This document shows positions 44,680 through 52,970 of a stretch of 64,000 nucleotides of DNA, piece after piece (positions within the stretch are counted from its first letter, which is position 1; every line of letters starts with the position of its first letter). Where the stretch lies: positions 15,031 to 79,030 of the forward strand of contig JAZRYR010000044.1 of the NCBI GenBank assembly GCA_045600845.1. Direction: 5' to 3'. Below the pieces are notes generated by a model that was not told where the DNA came from, ran no database searches, and saw only the letters and a program-made list of their open reading frames with translations. A program made the position numbers and the translations under genes. This DNA is from RGIG5612 sp045600845 (GTDB lineage Bacteria; Bacillota; Clostridia; Lachnospirales; Lachnospiraceae).

Positions 44680-44772
44680 CTTTATTCCATGGTTGTCCAA
44701 ATATTTCTCTCTATTTCTCAAATCATTTCAAAATAAATTTATTCTTTTCTCTTTTTATCAGTCCAGCCTCTT

Positions 44773-44919
44773 CTAAACTGAAGCGGCTCCAAACATTTCC
44801 CCTTTGCCGATTTTTCGGACGGTTATGGAATCCCCGCCTTCCGTATTCCGGATAATTTTTGCTGACCCATTTATTATCATTCCAATACTTCCGTTACGAT
44901 ACAGATACAGTTCTTCCCC
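44773..44919 (-). pseudogene. Remnant of a Crp/Fnr-type cNMP-binding domain
   Basis: Read on the minus strand, this 48-codon open frame encodes GEELYLYRNGSIGMIINGSA and, a little later, SITVRKIGKGEMFGAASV before a stop. This is the central beta-roll of a Crp/Fnr regulator (typically G-x-x-L-x-x-I-x-x-G-x-x-K...GE-x-FG). The N-terminal start and the whole DNA-binding part are missing. It lies between the spermidine-synthase-like gene and the importer genes, so a lost regulator of the importer is possible. Confidence 0.65.
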
Positions 44920-44921
44920 TT

Positions 44922-46535
44922 TTATTGAAGTGCATTGATCAGCCCCTGCAAGCCTTCTTTTTTGTAAATTTCTTTATAGTATTCGGTTTCTTCTCCAATC
45001 AGATCATCAATAACTCTCATACTTAAAAGTTCTACCGGCGCTTTATCGTCAGTCATCACATGACCGGTAGAAACATAATCCACCAGATTCTTATCTAGCT
45101 TTTTCATCAAACTTTTCAGGTCCGCATTTTTTTCAGCATTAATATTTCGAGCAAAAGTCTGACGGAAATTCGGATCATTTACTGCAAACAGTTCTCTATT
45201 GGTTGCATAAGGAACATCTACCGTGCAAACCTCCGAAAAAACCTCCGAAATGGTGTCTGCCAGATACTGATTCATATTCCCTTCTTCTTTTCCCCGCATG
45301 TTCATGTTAACCACCATAACTCCATCCGGTTTCAGATGGTCTTTGACCAGATTAAAAAATTCTACCGATGCCATCTGGAAGGGAATGGTTATGTCCTGAT
45401 AAGCATCCACCATAATTACATCGTATTTTTTATCAATAACATTCAGATAGGCTCTTCCATCGTAGGTAACAACCGGAATATCTTCTGAAAGATGAAAATA
45501 CTCCGATGCCAATTTCGTAATGGCCTCATCGATTTCAACGCCAGTAATATTCAGTTTGGTATGGTCGCCAAAATACCGCTGACACTGGGTCGCATAAGTT
45601 CCCGTACCCATACCTAAAACCAGAATATCCAGTTCTTCTTTCTCATTAATTCCTGCCATCAAAGGAGCCGCCATGGCGTAATCATAATACATTCCTGTCA
45701 ACATGTCTGACTTTTCGTAAACAGACTGCACACCAAATAATACATTGGTAGACAGAATCACTTGGCTATCGTCTTCCTTAACCTGCAGATAGTTATAAAC
45801 AGATTCTCCCTCATAGGTCAGGTTACTTTCCCAAAACGCAAAACTATCCGAGTGACCAAAAATACAGGCTAAGATAAATACTGCGGCGCCGACGATAACC
45901 TTCGCCGTTTTCACTTTGCTGCTTAAGAAATAGATGATTGCCAGCACTAAAAGAATTCCGGAAAAAATCAAAAATGTAATGGAGGTACCCACTGCCGGAA
46001 TGGTGACAAAGGTCGGAACGAAAGTACCGATAATGCTGCCGATCGTGTTGGATGCATTTAATTTTCCAACGATTTTCCCACTATCCCCCAGATCATCTAC
46101 CGTGTACTTAACTAGGCACGGAGTAACGGTTCCTAAAAGGAATAAAGGAAATACGAAAATAATCATGCATGTTGCAAAAGCAGCCCATACTAGGAACGCA
46201 TTGCTGACAGTAAAAATCATGACCGCCGCAATACCGATAACAATATATTTTCCAACTACAGGAATGAGTCCAATCCAAATGGATGCAATAATAATACGGC
46301 CATAAAGACGGTCTGGATTTGGATTCTTGTCCGCGCTCCGTCCACCATAAAGATTGCCCAAAGCCATTGCAATCATGATGGTTCCGATAATAATGGTCCA
46401 TACAATCTGGGAAGAACTGAAGTATGGTGCCAGGAGCCTGCTGGCTCCAAGCTCTACCGCCATTAGAGACATGCCTGAAAAAAATTCCGTCAGATACAGA
46501 TATATTTTATTTCTTAATATTTTTCTTTTTTCCAT
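44922..46535 (-). CDS. Membrane protein with spermidine-synthase-like domain
   Basis: 537 residues. Residues 1-240 have seven or so helices resembling an MFS half. Residues 255-490 form a spermidine-synthase/methyltransferase fold: DILVLGMGTGTYATQCQRYFG (nucleotide-binding loop), TGVEIDEAITKLA, YDGRAYLNVIDKKYDVIMVDAYQ, and the C-terminal TDDKAPVELL motif. The Asp pair used by polyamine synthases is only partly kept, so aminopropyl transfer is not assured. Its start overlaps the end of the TIR gene by 22 bp, so the two are co-transcribed. This fusion type is common in Clostridia, and its reaction is unknown. It could be an ordinary housekeeping partner of the operon or a functional component of it. 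Confidence 0.83.
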   Translation of the reverse strand: MEKRKILRNKIYLYLTEFFSGMSLMAVELGASRLLAPYFSSSQIVWTIIIGTIMIAMALGNLYGGRSADKNPNPDRLYGRIIIASIWIGLIPVVGKYIVIGIAAVMIFTVSNAFLVWAAFATCMIIFVFPLFLLGTVTPCLVKYTVDDLGDSGKIVGKLNASNTIGSIIGTFVPTFVTIPAVGTSITFLIFSGILLVLAIIYFLSSKVKTAKVIVGAAVFILACIFGHSDSFAFWESNLTYEGESVYNYLQVKEDDSQVILSTNVLFGVQSVYEKSDMLTGMYYDYAMAAPLMAGINEKEELDILVLGMGTGTYATQCQRYFGDHTKLNITGVEIDEAITKLASEYFHLSEDIPVVTYDGRAYLNVIDKKYDVIMVDAYQDITIPFQMASVEFFNLVKDHLKPDGVMVVNMNMRGKEEGNMNQYLADTISEVFSEVCTVDVPYATNRELFAVNDPNFRQTFARNINAEKNADLKSLMKKLDKNLVDYVSTGHVMTDDKAPVELLSMRVIDDLIGEETEYYKEIYKKEGLQGLINALQ

Positions 46536-48076
46536 TTCATCTCTTCCTTTTTCTCTATTAATAATTTTTTTAGTTCAAGAGACATTTCACAATACTTTGC
46601 AGCTACTATTTTTTTTCCTTGAATTTTATGTAAATTCCCCAGTTTTCCCAGAGCCTCCGCTTTGCCTTTTATTCGATCGTGAGCGCTGATTTCTTTTTCA
46701 ATCCGCAAAATCTCCTCGAGCCCGTTCTTCACATTCTGAATCGCAGCCGCATACTCACCTTCCGCTTTTTGAAGATCAGAGAGCTTTAACATGGCATAAA
46801 ATAATTTCATTTCCAAATTTATTCGTTCTTCTGGTGCAAGCTGTTGGCATAAATCTGCAGAAATAAACCAGGTATATTTTTTCTGCCAATAAATAGCTTT
46901 TTGCAGATTCGCATCTATACCGATTCCATTGGCATAAAGTTCTGCCAGTTTTCTCATAGCATCGGGATATGGCCTTTGGGCTTCTGCCGCCGCTGTAATC
47001 AGCTGAAAAGCCCGATCAATATTTATTTCTACATCTATTCCGAATAAATATGCCAAACCAATCAAAAAACTATGCCGAGCAGACTCTTCTTTTTCTTCCA
47101 ATCCTAAGTTTTCCAGTGCACGCTCCAGTGATTCGTTTAACTCTTTCGTCCTATGCTCATCCAATATCGACGGGAGCTCTTCATAAAATTCTCTTAAAGC
47201 CTTTTCATTCACCCGGCATTCCTGCCCTCCAGGTTCGTGCATGGCAACCGGAATGATTTCCAGATTTTTTTCCTTTATCTTACGCTCTCTCGCCCAAGGA
47301 TACTCATATTTCATAACATAATTCCCCGGGTCAAGCAGATGATCCGTTATGGACAAAATATAAAGACTGCTCTTATCAAAAGCATCTTTGATGGCCCCGT
47401 CAAAATACTCGCCCGGAACCAGAAATTCATCATACCAGATTGCAATATCCCAATACTTTTTATTATCATGAACCAGACGCATCAATCGTTGTGCCTGAAA
47501 CCGGTCCGTTTTCCTGTAACTTAAAAAGGCATACGTTTTAAATTCTGCCTTTACCTGTTCTGCCATCTCATCACTGATGAGCACGATATTCAAATAATTA
47601 TCCAGAATTTCTTCATAAGGTGTAGCCGTCGGATCTGCCCCGAATCGTGAAATCAGTTGAATGGACGCACAGATTTTATCAAAGTCCGCTTCCAATCCTT
47701 CTTCCATCAAAATCGGCAAAATAGGTTTCTTGTGATCCAAAGCGTACTGAAAAATATCATTTCTGGCTTCATTCGGCTCAAAAAGAAATTTTCTGGTAAT
47801 TGGAAAAACAAAGACCTGCATTTCATTAAAAATGAATGGCAGTTCTTCACTTGCTGACTCGTGACTACCACGACCGGTGATTTTAACTTTCGGATCAAAA
47901 TACCATATAGTACAGTTAAATGCCTTAAGAAGATCATTGGATAGAATGGAAAAAGACTTTGAAAAATCATCCGGATGACAGGCAAAAAAAACTCTTTGCT
48001 TTCCTCTCGGATTTATCATAGCTCTGGTTTTAAACCGGAGACTTCCTATTCTTTTTCCTATAATTCCTATTTCCAT
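46514..48076 (-). CDS. Double-TIR protein with Sel1/TPR-like C-terminus
   Basis: 520 residues. The first TIR-like domain (about 27-165: RVFFACHPDDFSKSF, TIWYFDP, MQVFVFPITRKF, HKKPILPILM) lacks the Glu expected at the NADase site (Ile108 by alignment). The second (180-280: KTYAFLSYRKTDRFQAQRL, IWYDEFLVPGEYFDGAIKDAF, LYILSITDHLLDPGNYVMKYEYPWARE, IIPVAM) has the full pattern with a candidate catalytic Glu258. Residues 335-400 look like Sel1 repeats, followed by TPR-like helices. Bacterial TIR domains cleave NAD or make signal nucleotides, often in phage defence. The ATG at 48076 has a weak GAGAGAATTG leader and lies 13 bp after the HD-RyR gene. It is probably a signal-producing or effector component. 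Confidence 0.8.
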   Translation of the reverse strand: MEIGIIGKRIGSLRFKTRAMINPRGKQRVFFACHPDDFSKSFSILSNDLLKAFNCTIWYFDPKVKITGRGSHESASEELPFIFNEMQVFVFPITRKFLFEPNEARNDIFQYALDHKKPILPILMEEGLEADFDKICASIQLISRFGADPTATPYEEILDNYLNIVLISDEMAEQVKAEFKTYAFLSYRKTDRFQAQRLMRLVHDNKKYWDIAIWYDEFLVPGEYFDGAIKDAFDKSSLYILSITDHLLDPGNYVMKYEYPWARERKIKEKNLEIIPVAMHEPGGQECRVNEKALREFYEELPSILDEHRTKELNESLERALENLGLEEKEESARHSFLIGLAYLFGIDVEINIDRAFQLITAAAEAQRPYPDAMRKLAELYANGIGIDANLQKAIYWQKKYTWFISADLCQQLAPEERINLEMKLFYAMLKLSDLQKAEGEYAAAIQNVKNGLEEILRIEKEISAHDRIKGKAEALGKLGNLHKIQGKKIVAAKYCEMSLELKKLLIEKKEEMKWKKEKY

Positions 48077-48089
48077 CAATTCTCTCGGA

Positions 48090-49916
48090 CTATTTCGGCA
48101 AACGGTATACTCTTACACCATCATACATTCTAAGCAAAGCAAGCATTGCATTCATCGGCTCCACATCTTTTGCTTTCTCATTCTTATTTAACTCGGCATA
48201 ATGCTGTTTTGCTGCTTCCGGTGAAACCTTCCCATTAACAAAAGCAGACTTTTTCATCATATCTTTATGGGCTCTGTCTAATTCTCTCTTATCGCCGGAA
48301 ACTTTTCCATATTTCCATCCCATCTCCATATGTTCATTCAGCCATCTTTCGTGTTCCATCTGTCCGATGCGCTGACATTCTTCTTCCGTAAATTCGGTTA
48401 ATTCCGGAAAATCTACTGGTCGGTCTGTATAAAATGCCCCAATGGCATTCAGATATTCATCAAAGCTCTTCGCCTGATTGATATTGGTTAACTGATATTC
48501 CAAAGACAATTTTTCAAAAGTATCTGTAAATTCGTTCATTTTTGTCAGAAGGAAATCATAACCATGATTTATTTCTTTTTCCTTGGTCCATTCTTTCCCC
48601 ATGGACCAACGGCCATTTAAAGCAACCGCAAAATCATACAAATTCAAAAAATTACTGTTGGACAGATATGTTTTCTTTCTTGGCTGCTTTGCAGCTTCCC
48701 AAAGAAGCACGGTGGATAAGCCTACCATTCTTGTATTTACAATATTGGCGATCTTTTCATCAAATTTCGGCTTCCCAGCTGCTTTTTTCTTCATGTTTGC
48801 TTCTTTGAATTTCAGCTTTTCATCATAAATATAAGTTGCTGTAATCCGTCCATTTTCAAATTCCAATCTGCAATCCATCGGAAGCGGTGTCTTTCTGGAA
48901 TTACGTCCATAAGCAATTCGATCCCAACTTTGAAGCTCATCACAAAGCATCAGAAGATAAGCTAACGGCATCTGTTCCGCATTTAGATTCTTCCCCTTTT
49001 TCTCCTCACAATATCCGATACACAGCTTAAAAATCTTATTGTGAAGAAGAATTGCACTCATGGCATCCAAGTCTGCCTGAGATGGAACAATTCCCCTCTC
49101 TTCAAAAATCCGTTTATAGAGAATGACTGCACTGAAATATCCATGATCCATAATATAACCAAACTCTTCCGGGTGTCTTGGCTTTGTCTTGATTACATTC
49201 TGCATATAATCATAAGTAAAGTTAAAATCATCTCCCAGTTTTCGGGTAATATTTTTCGCAAGCTTTTTCGTCATTTCTTCCGCATATTTATTCATGGAAT
49301 GATATGCGAGATAAGGCTTTCCTTCTCTTGTTTCCTGACTAACTTCAAAATAGGAAGATACCTGTTCAAACGGCAACTCCATTGGATATCCAATATCATG
49401 GAACAAGGAGGTTAATCCCCAGGCTTTTAAGAAATGATGAGCAGCCTCTTTCGAATCAGAGCCTTCTTCTATGTGGTATTCCTTTGTGTAAATTTTCCGG
49501 AAGTTTTCATTTGTTTCAAAAACGGCCAGTCCCAAGCAGAACACATATACGGAATGGGAATAATGATCCCGATGTTTCAACAGCACGGAACTTCCATTGC
49601 TTTCAAATTCTGAAAGAAGTTCAACCATCGTTCTGGAACTTCCATAATTTCCGATAAACATCTCCATATAGCAAAAATACACATCAAATGCATCTTTTCC
49701 GGCCCCGGAATCCAGAAATCTATTTAAAGCATTTTCCAGACAGAGCCGGTCAATATCCATTTGCTGATTATAAGGAATCTGGTTTTCCTTCATACTCTTT
49801 CCCAGATATATTCCCTTTTCTTCTTCCCATGCTGTTTTTTCAGCGTCATAACCTAAATCTTTACATCGATCATGAATGAATTGGATTACCGCTTCCTTTA
49901 AATTCAAGCCTTCCAT
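48090..49916 (-). CDS. HD-domain protein with C-terminal RyR-like domain
   Basis: 608 residues. The HD phosphohydrolase part (about 110-335) shows HRDHYSHSVYVF, LTSLFHDIGYPMELP (His173-Asp174), DHGYFSAVILY (His257), LLHNKIF (His291) and LCDELQSWDR (Asp325), a full metal set. The C-terminus (about 510-608) has MEHERWLNEHMEMGWKYG followed by a charged helix and MNAMLALLRMYDGVRVYRL, which I recognise as a RyR-type domain; bacterial RyR domains are predicted to bind nucleotide-derived signals. Leader GGGAAGGAAG. The TIR gene follows at 13 bp, and a 5-helix membrane protein gene precedes it by 45 bp. It may sense, or hydrolyse, the product of the TIR enzyme (inference). Confidence 0.75.
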   Translation of the reverse strand: MEGLNLKEAVIQFIHDRCKDLGYDAEKTAWEEEKGIYLGKSMKENQIPYNQQMDIDRLCLENALNRFLDSGAGKDAFDVYFCYMEMFIGNYGSSRTMVELLSEFESNGSSVLLKHRDHYSHSVYVFCLGLAVFETNENFRKIYTKEYHIEEGSDSKEAAHHFLKAWGLTSLFHDIGYPMELPFEQVSSYFEVSQETREGKPYLAYHSMNKYAEEMTKKLAKNITRKLGDDFNFTYDYMQNVIKTKPRHPEEFGYIMDHGYFSAVILYKRIFEERGIVPSQADLDAMSAILLHNKIFKLCIGYCEEKKGKNLNAEQMPLAYLLMLCDELQSWDRIAYGRNSRKTPLPMDCRLEFENGRITATYIYDEKLKFKEANMKKKAAGKPKFDEKIANIVNTRMVGLSTVLLWEAAKQPRKKTYLSNSNFLNLYDFAVALNGRWSMGKEWTKEKEINHGYDFLLTKMNEFTDTFEKLSLEYQLTNINQAKSFDEYLNAIGAFYTDRPVDFPELTEFTEEECQRIGQMEHERWLNEHMEMGWKYGKVSGDKRELDRAHKDMMKKSAFVNGKVSPEAAKQHYAELNKNEKAKDVEPMNAMLALLRMYDGVRVYRLPK

Positions 49917-49961
49917 TGCTTCCTTCCCTTTCTGTTTTCTATTTCAGTCATTGATTATTCT

Positions 49962-50561
49962 TTATCTTTGTTCCGTAAAAGCATTCATTGCCAAATAAAT
50001 TATACTGTCCTGATTTCGGACGCCAAAAAGGAAAAATGGAATCGTTATCGGGAAAATCAAGGAAAGTACAAACAATGCTACAAAGTGATTGCTGCAGGAC
50101 CTGAAAATATGGAATAACGCAACGTATTCCAAAACCATTTCTGCCATTGCAGCAAGAATAACGATAAAATATGCGAGAATTCCCAAAAAAGGAATAGACA
50201 TATTTTCCGGATTTATGTTTGCACTGTAATTTAAGCCCAAAAGAATACATCCTATGATTAAGAAAACCGTCACTCCAATAGATAATCCCAGAAGCCACTT
50301 CCTTAAACAGCTGATCAACGCGCCGGATCGGTAACGGACACGGTCCGCAATTTTACCTATCAAATAAATATTTACTACGGGAAGCCAGGCAAGGCCCGGT
50401 GCCGGTATGCCTCTGCGTTTTGCGATACGATAAAGGCTAATGGACTGAAAAATATAACATACAATTCCAACAACGGAAGCGATAACAATCACTACTCCAG
50501 ATAACATAATTAAAGTCTGAAATAGTTCGCTGATTAATATTGCTACAGACTGTGCACTCAT
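49962..50561 (-). CDS. Five-helix membrane protein of unknown function
   Basis: 199 residues with five hydrophobic segments (about 14-40, 75-95, 100-120, 130-155 and 165-185). The loop RIAKRRGIPAPGLAWLPVVNIYLIGKIADRVRY resembles DUF5684-like membrane proteins of Firmicutes. No enzyme motif is visible. Its start has a GTGAAGGATTAATA leader; its stop is 45 bp from the HD-RyR gene on the same strand, so it belongs to the same probable operon. A membrane-acting effector role is conceivable but rests only on gene order. Confidence 0.7.
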   Translation of the reverse strand: MSAQSVAILISELFQTLIMLSGVVIVIASVVGIVCYIFQSISLYRIAKRRGIPAPGLAWLPVVNIYLIGKIADRVRYRSGALISCLRKWLLGLSIGVTVFLIIGCILLGLNYSANINPENMSIPFLGILAYFIVILAAMAEMVLEYVALFHIFRSCSNHFVALFVLSLIFPITIPFFLFGVRNQDSIIYLAMNAFTEQR

Positions 50562-50591
50562 TTATTAATCCTTCACTTTCTCTTAATAGTA

Positions 50592-51404
50592 TCAATTATT
50601 ATAAGTAATTCCAAAACGGTCTTTTAACAGAGGTAAAATATCTTCTTCCTTTATCTCCATGACATTCTTTCCTTCTGCCGATACTTCTGTAAATTTATTG
50701 CCCATTAAGGAAACATAGCCTTCTTCCGTACGCTTATTAACCATACGCATTTTACGAAAACCAGAATCCGGCGCATTTGCACAATGATCGCAATGGAAGG
50801 TGAAGTCAAAATTCAGGAACGGCGACTCGGAAAACATAACAACTGGCTGACGATCTTCTTCATTAGAACCATCTTCCCCATATCCTACGCCTTTTCCTCT
50901 GCATACTAAATGCCATCCGGAGAAGCATTCTTCGCACCAATATGTTTCGTTCATATAGGTCTGCTTTTCTTCACTCAGTTCTACTGCAAATGGAGCCATC
51001 GGGCCTCCAAAACCTACGTCGCAGAAATATCTTTTTCCATTCAGAAAAACAAGAACTCCTCGATGCATTACCGGCGTAAGAATGTCTCTTCGGGACTCTA
51101 CCCTGCACATAACAGAATACGCGTCAAAGCCTAGATCACGAAGCAGACAAACAAAAAGACCATTCATTTCAAAACAGAATCCTCCTCTGTTCCGGTTAAC
51201 AATCTTATCAAACAAGACTTCCGTATCCAGAGAAACTTCCTCATCAAACATCGCTGTGCTCAGGTCTTCAAACGGAATATAGCACTGGTGATGCCAGATT
51301 AATGAATTCAGGCAATCAACGTCTATTTTTATTGGCTCATCAAAACCGATTCTCTCCAGATATTTCGCAGTATCCGGAATATGGTCATAAGTAAATTCGT
51401 ACAT
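50592..51404 (-). CDS. Arylamine N-acetyltransferase
   Basis: 270 residues. The NAT catalytic triad is visible: Cys in NRGGFCFEMNG (near residue 76), His in VMHRGVLVF and Asp in FCDVGFGGP. The opening YLERIGFDEPIKIDVDCLNSLIWHHQCYIPFEDLS is the usual N-terminal domain. The enzyme moves acetyl from acetyl-CoA to arylamines or hydrazines in the cytoplasm. Good leader GAGGAGAAGTATC. It lies upstream of the membrane protein by 30 bp on the same strand, so it may be the first gene of the operon reaching 44922, although it fits the detoxification theme rather than the TIR system. Confidence 0.9.
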   Translation of the reverse strand: MYEFTYDHIPDTAKYLERIGFDEPIKIDVDCLNSLIWHHQCYIPFEDLSTAMFDEEVSLDTEVLFDKIVNRNRGGFCFEMNGLFVCLLRDLGFDAYSVMCRVESRRDILTPVMHRGVLVFLNGKRYFCDVGFGGPMAPFAVELSEEKQTYMNETYWCEECFSGWHLVCRGKGVGYGEDGSNEEDRQPVVMFSESPFLNFDFTFHCDHCANAPDSGFRKMRMVNKRTEEGYVSLMGNKFTEVSAEGKNVMEIKEEDILPLLKDRFGITYNN

Positions 51405-51496
51405 GATACTTCTCCTCTACAAATAATTATGTCAATCATAACATATTTTTTTAGAAAGTCGCAATGAGAACAAACTATCTCTGTACAAAAACAGTA

Positions 51497-51527
51497 CTAT
51501 GCGAACGCATAGGAAAAATGGTATAGT
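51497..51527 (+). promoter_or_regulatory. Palindromic operator candidate and -10 box before the feruloyl-esterase-like gene
   Basis: CTATGCG-AA-CGCATAG at 51497-51512 is a perfect 7+7 palindrome. TATAGT at 51522-51527 could be the -10 box. No good -35 box stands 16-18 bp upstream, because that place is inside the palindrome, which fits an activated promoter. Confidence 0.5.
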
Positions 51528-51593
51528 GTACCCATAAACAAGGAGGTCGGTTTCTGCAAGAATTCTGCAGAAACACCGAAGAGAGGAGAAGAT

Positions 51594-52739
51594 ATGAATA
51601 TACCTGAAGAATTTTTAACAAACCAAGTTTTTGATTCCCGTGCTATCGGATTTAACCGCCAGCTGATTTCCCCACAGCTAATCAAAGGCGGTCAGATCGA
51701 AGGCTCTAACATTGGTTACAAAGTATTTCCAGATGGAAAAGTATGGGTTAGTCTGGACGGCCCAACCGCAACTGAAGTAAAGGCCGGATATCCAAACAAC
51801 TTCGTTGACCTGGAGAAAAATGAAGATGGCATCTGGACCGGAACCATCCAGTATGATGCTCCTGGTCTGAAACAGCTGATTTTCTACGTTGATGGTGTAA
51901 GAATTATCAACCCATTATCCCCTATCGGCTATGGCTGGGGCGTAGGTATCAACTACATCGAAGTTCCAGATCCAGAACAGGATTATCTCTTAATCAAGAA
52001 CGTACCACACGGCACCGTTTCCCAGGAATATTTCTATTCTGAGATTACCGGTGAAACCGAATGCTGCTATATTTACACACCTCCAAAATATCGTGATGAT
52101 TTAGATACAAAATACCCGGTATTATATCTGCAGCACGGTGGCGGTGAAAACGAAACCTGCTGGACAGACCTCGGAAAAGTAAACTTCATCATGGACAACC
52201 TTTTAGCAGAAGGCAAAATCGTTCCTTTCATCATCGTTATGAACAACGCGATGATGCAGATGAATAAAGACGGCAACCCGGTTCTTGACAACAGCCAGTA
52301 CAACGACATGATCATTCAGGACTGCATTCCATTTATCGAGTCTCATTACCGTGTAATCGCTGACAAGAAGCACCGTGCAATCGCTGGTTTATCCATGGGT
52401 TCTCTGCTTTCCGGCGAAATGATTATGTATCATTATGATGTATTTGGTTCTGCCGGACTATTCACTGGTTATACCTATCCAAAAGTATTCAACCGCGGCA
52501 AGTCCCAGGACGATCAGTTGAAAGTATTTGATGATCCGGAAACCTTCAACCGCGAAGTAAATCCATTCTTCGGTGCGATTGGTGACCGCGAGCCATCGGT
52601 TCCTCTGTTCGAAGAAGAACGCAAGACATGCGCAGAAAAAGGCATCAACTACATCCAGAAGATTTATCCAGGTGAGCATGAATGGAGAGTATGGAGAGCT
52701 GCATTCCACGATTATGCACAGATGCTTTTCCGTGACTAA
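51594..52739 (+). CDS. Two-domain esterase of the feruloyl/acetyl-esterase type
   Basis: 381 residues, no signal peptide. The first 120 residues form an E-set/CBM48-like domain (NIGYKVFPDGKVWVSLDGPTATEV). The rest is an esterase-D-type hydrolase: YPVLYLQHGGGENETCW, nucleophile in AIAGLSMGSLLSG (near residue 260), and catalytic His in YPGEHEWRVWR. This two-domain arrangement is known from xylan-linked feruloyl and acetyl esterases, but those are secreted, while this one looks cytoplasmic and so would act on imported esters. Leader GAGAGGAGAAGAT; a palindromic operator lies upstream and a strong terminator downstream, so it is monocistronic. Codon use appears more biased than in its neighbours, suggesting high expression. 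Confidence 0.85.
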   Translation: MNIPEEFLTNQVFDSRAIGFNRQLISPQLIKGGQIEGSNIGYKVFPDGKVWVSLDGPTATEVKAGYPNNFVDLEKNEDGIWTGTIQYDAPGLKQLIFYVDGVRIINPLSPIGYGWGVGINYIEVPDPEQDYLLIKNVPHGTVSQEYFYSEITGETECCYIYTPPKYRDDLDTKYPVLYLQHGGGENETCWTDLGKVNFIMDNLLAEGKIVPFIIVMNNAMMQMNKDGNPVLDNSQYNDMIIQDCIPFIESHYRVIADKKHRAIAGLSMGSLLSGEMIMYHYDVFGSAGLFTGYTYPKVFNRGKSQDDQLKVFDDPETFNREVNPFFGAIGDREPSVPLFEEERKTCAEKGINYIQKIYPGEHEWRVWRAAFHDYAQMLFRD

Positions 52740-52802
52740 TTTAGTTTTCCAAAAGATGGAATAATAATACTATTAAAATTAATTTAAGTTACGATTTAAA
52801 AG

Positions 52803-52831
52803 GGACTGCAGATCAAATGCAGTCCTTTTTA
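52803..52831 (+). terminator. Rho-independent terminator after the feruloyl-esterase-like gene
   Basis: GGACTGCA pairs with TGCAGTCC around GATCAAA, followed by a T-run. Confidence 0.9.
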
Positions 52832-52862
52832 CGGGCTATTCACGCAATCTGTTTTGTGTGCC

Positions 52863-52951
52863 AACCGGTCCCTATCAATTGGCCTAAGTGCGGTGAGCAC
52901 ACCGAATATTGCCAATTAGCCCAAGTGCGTTATACTAACCGGTTCCTATCG
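52863..52951. repeat. Mixed short direct repeats
   Basis: AACCGGT(C/T)CCTATC occurs at about 52863 and 52937; CAATT(G/A)GCC(T/C)AAGTGCG occurs at 52876-52892 and 52913-52929. The centre (GGTGAGCACACC) is a partial palindrome. The tract ends 20 bp before the stop of the PD-(D/E)XK-like gene. Confidence 0.75.
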
Positions 52952-52970
52952 GAAATTCAAGCAAAACAAC

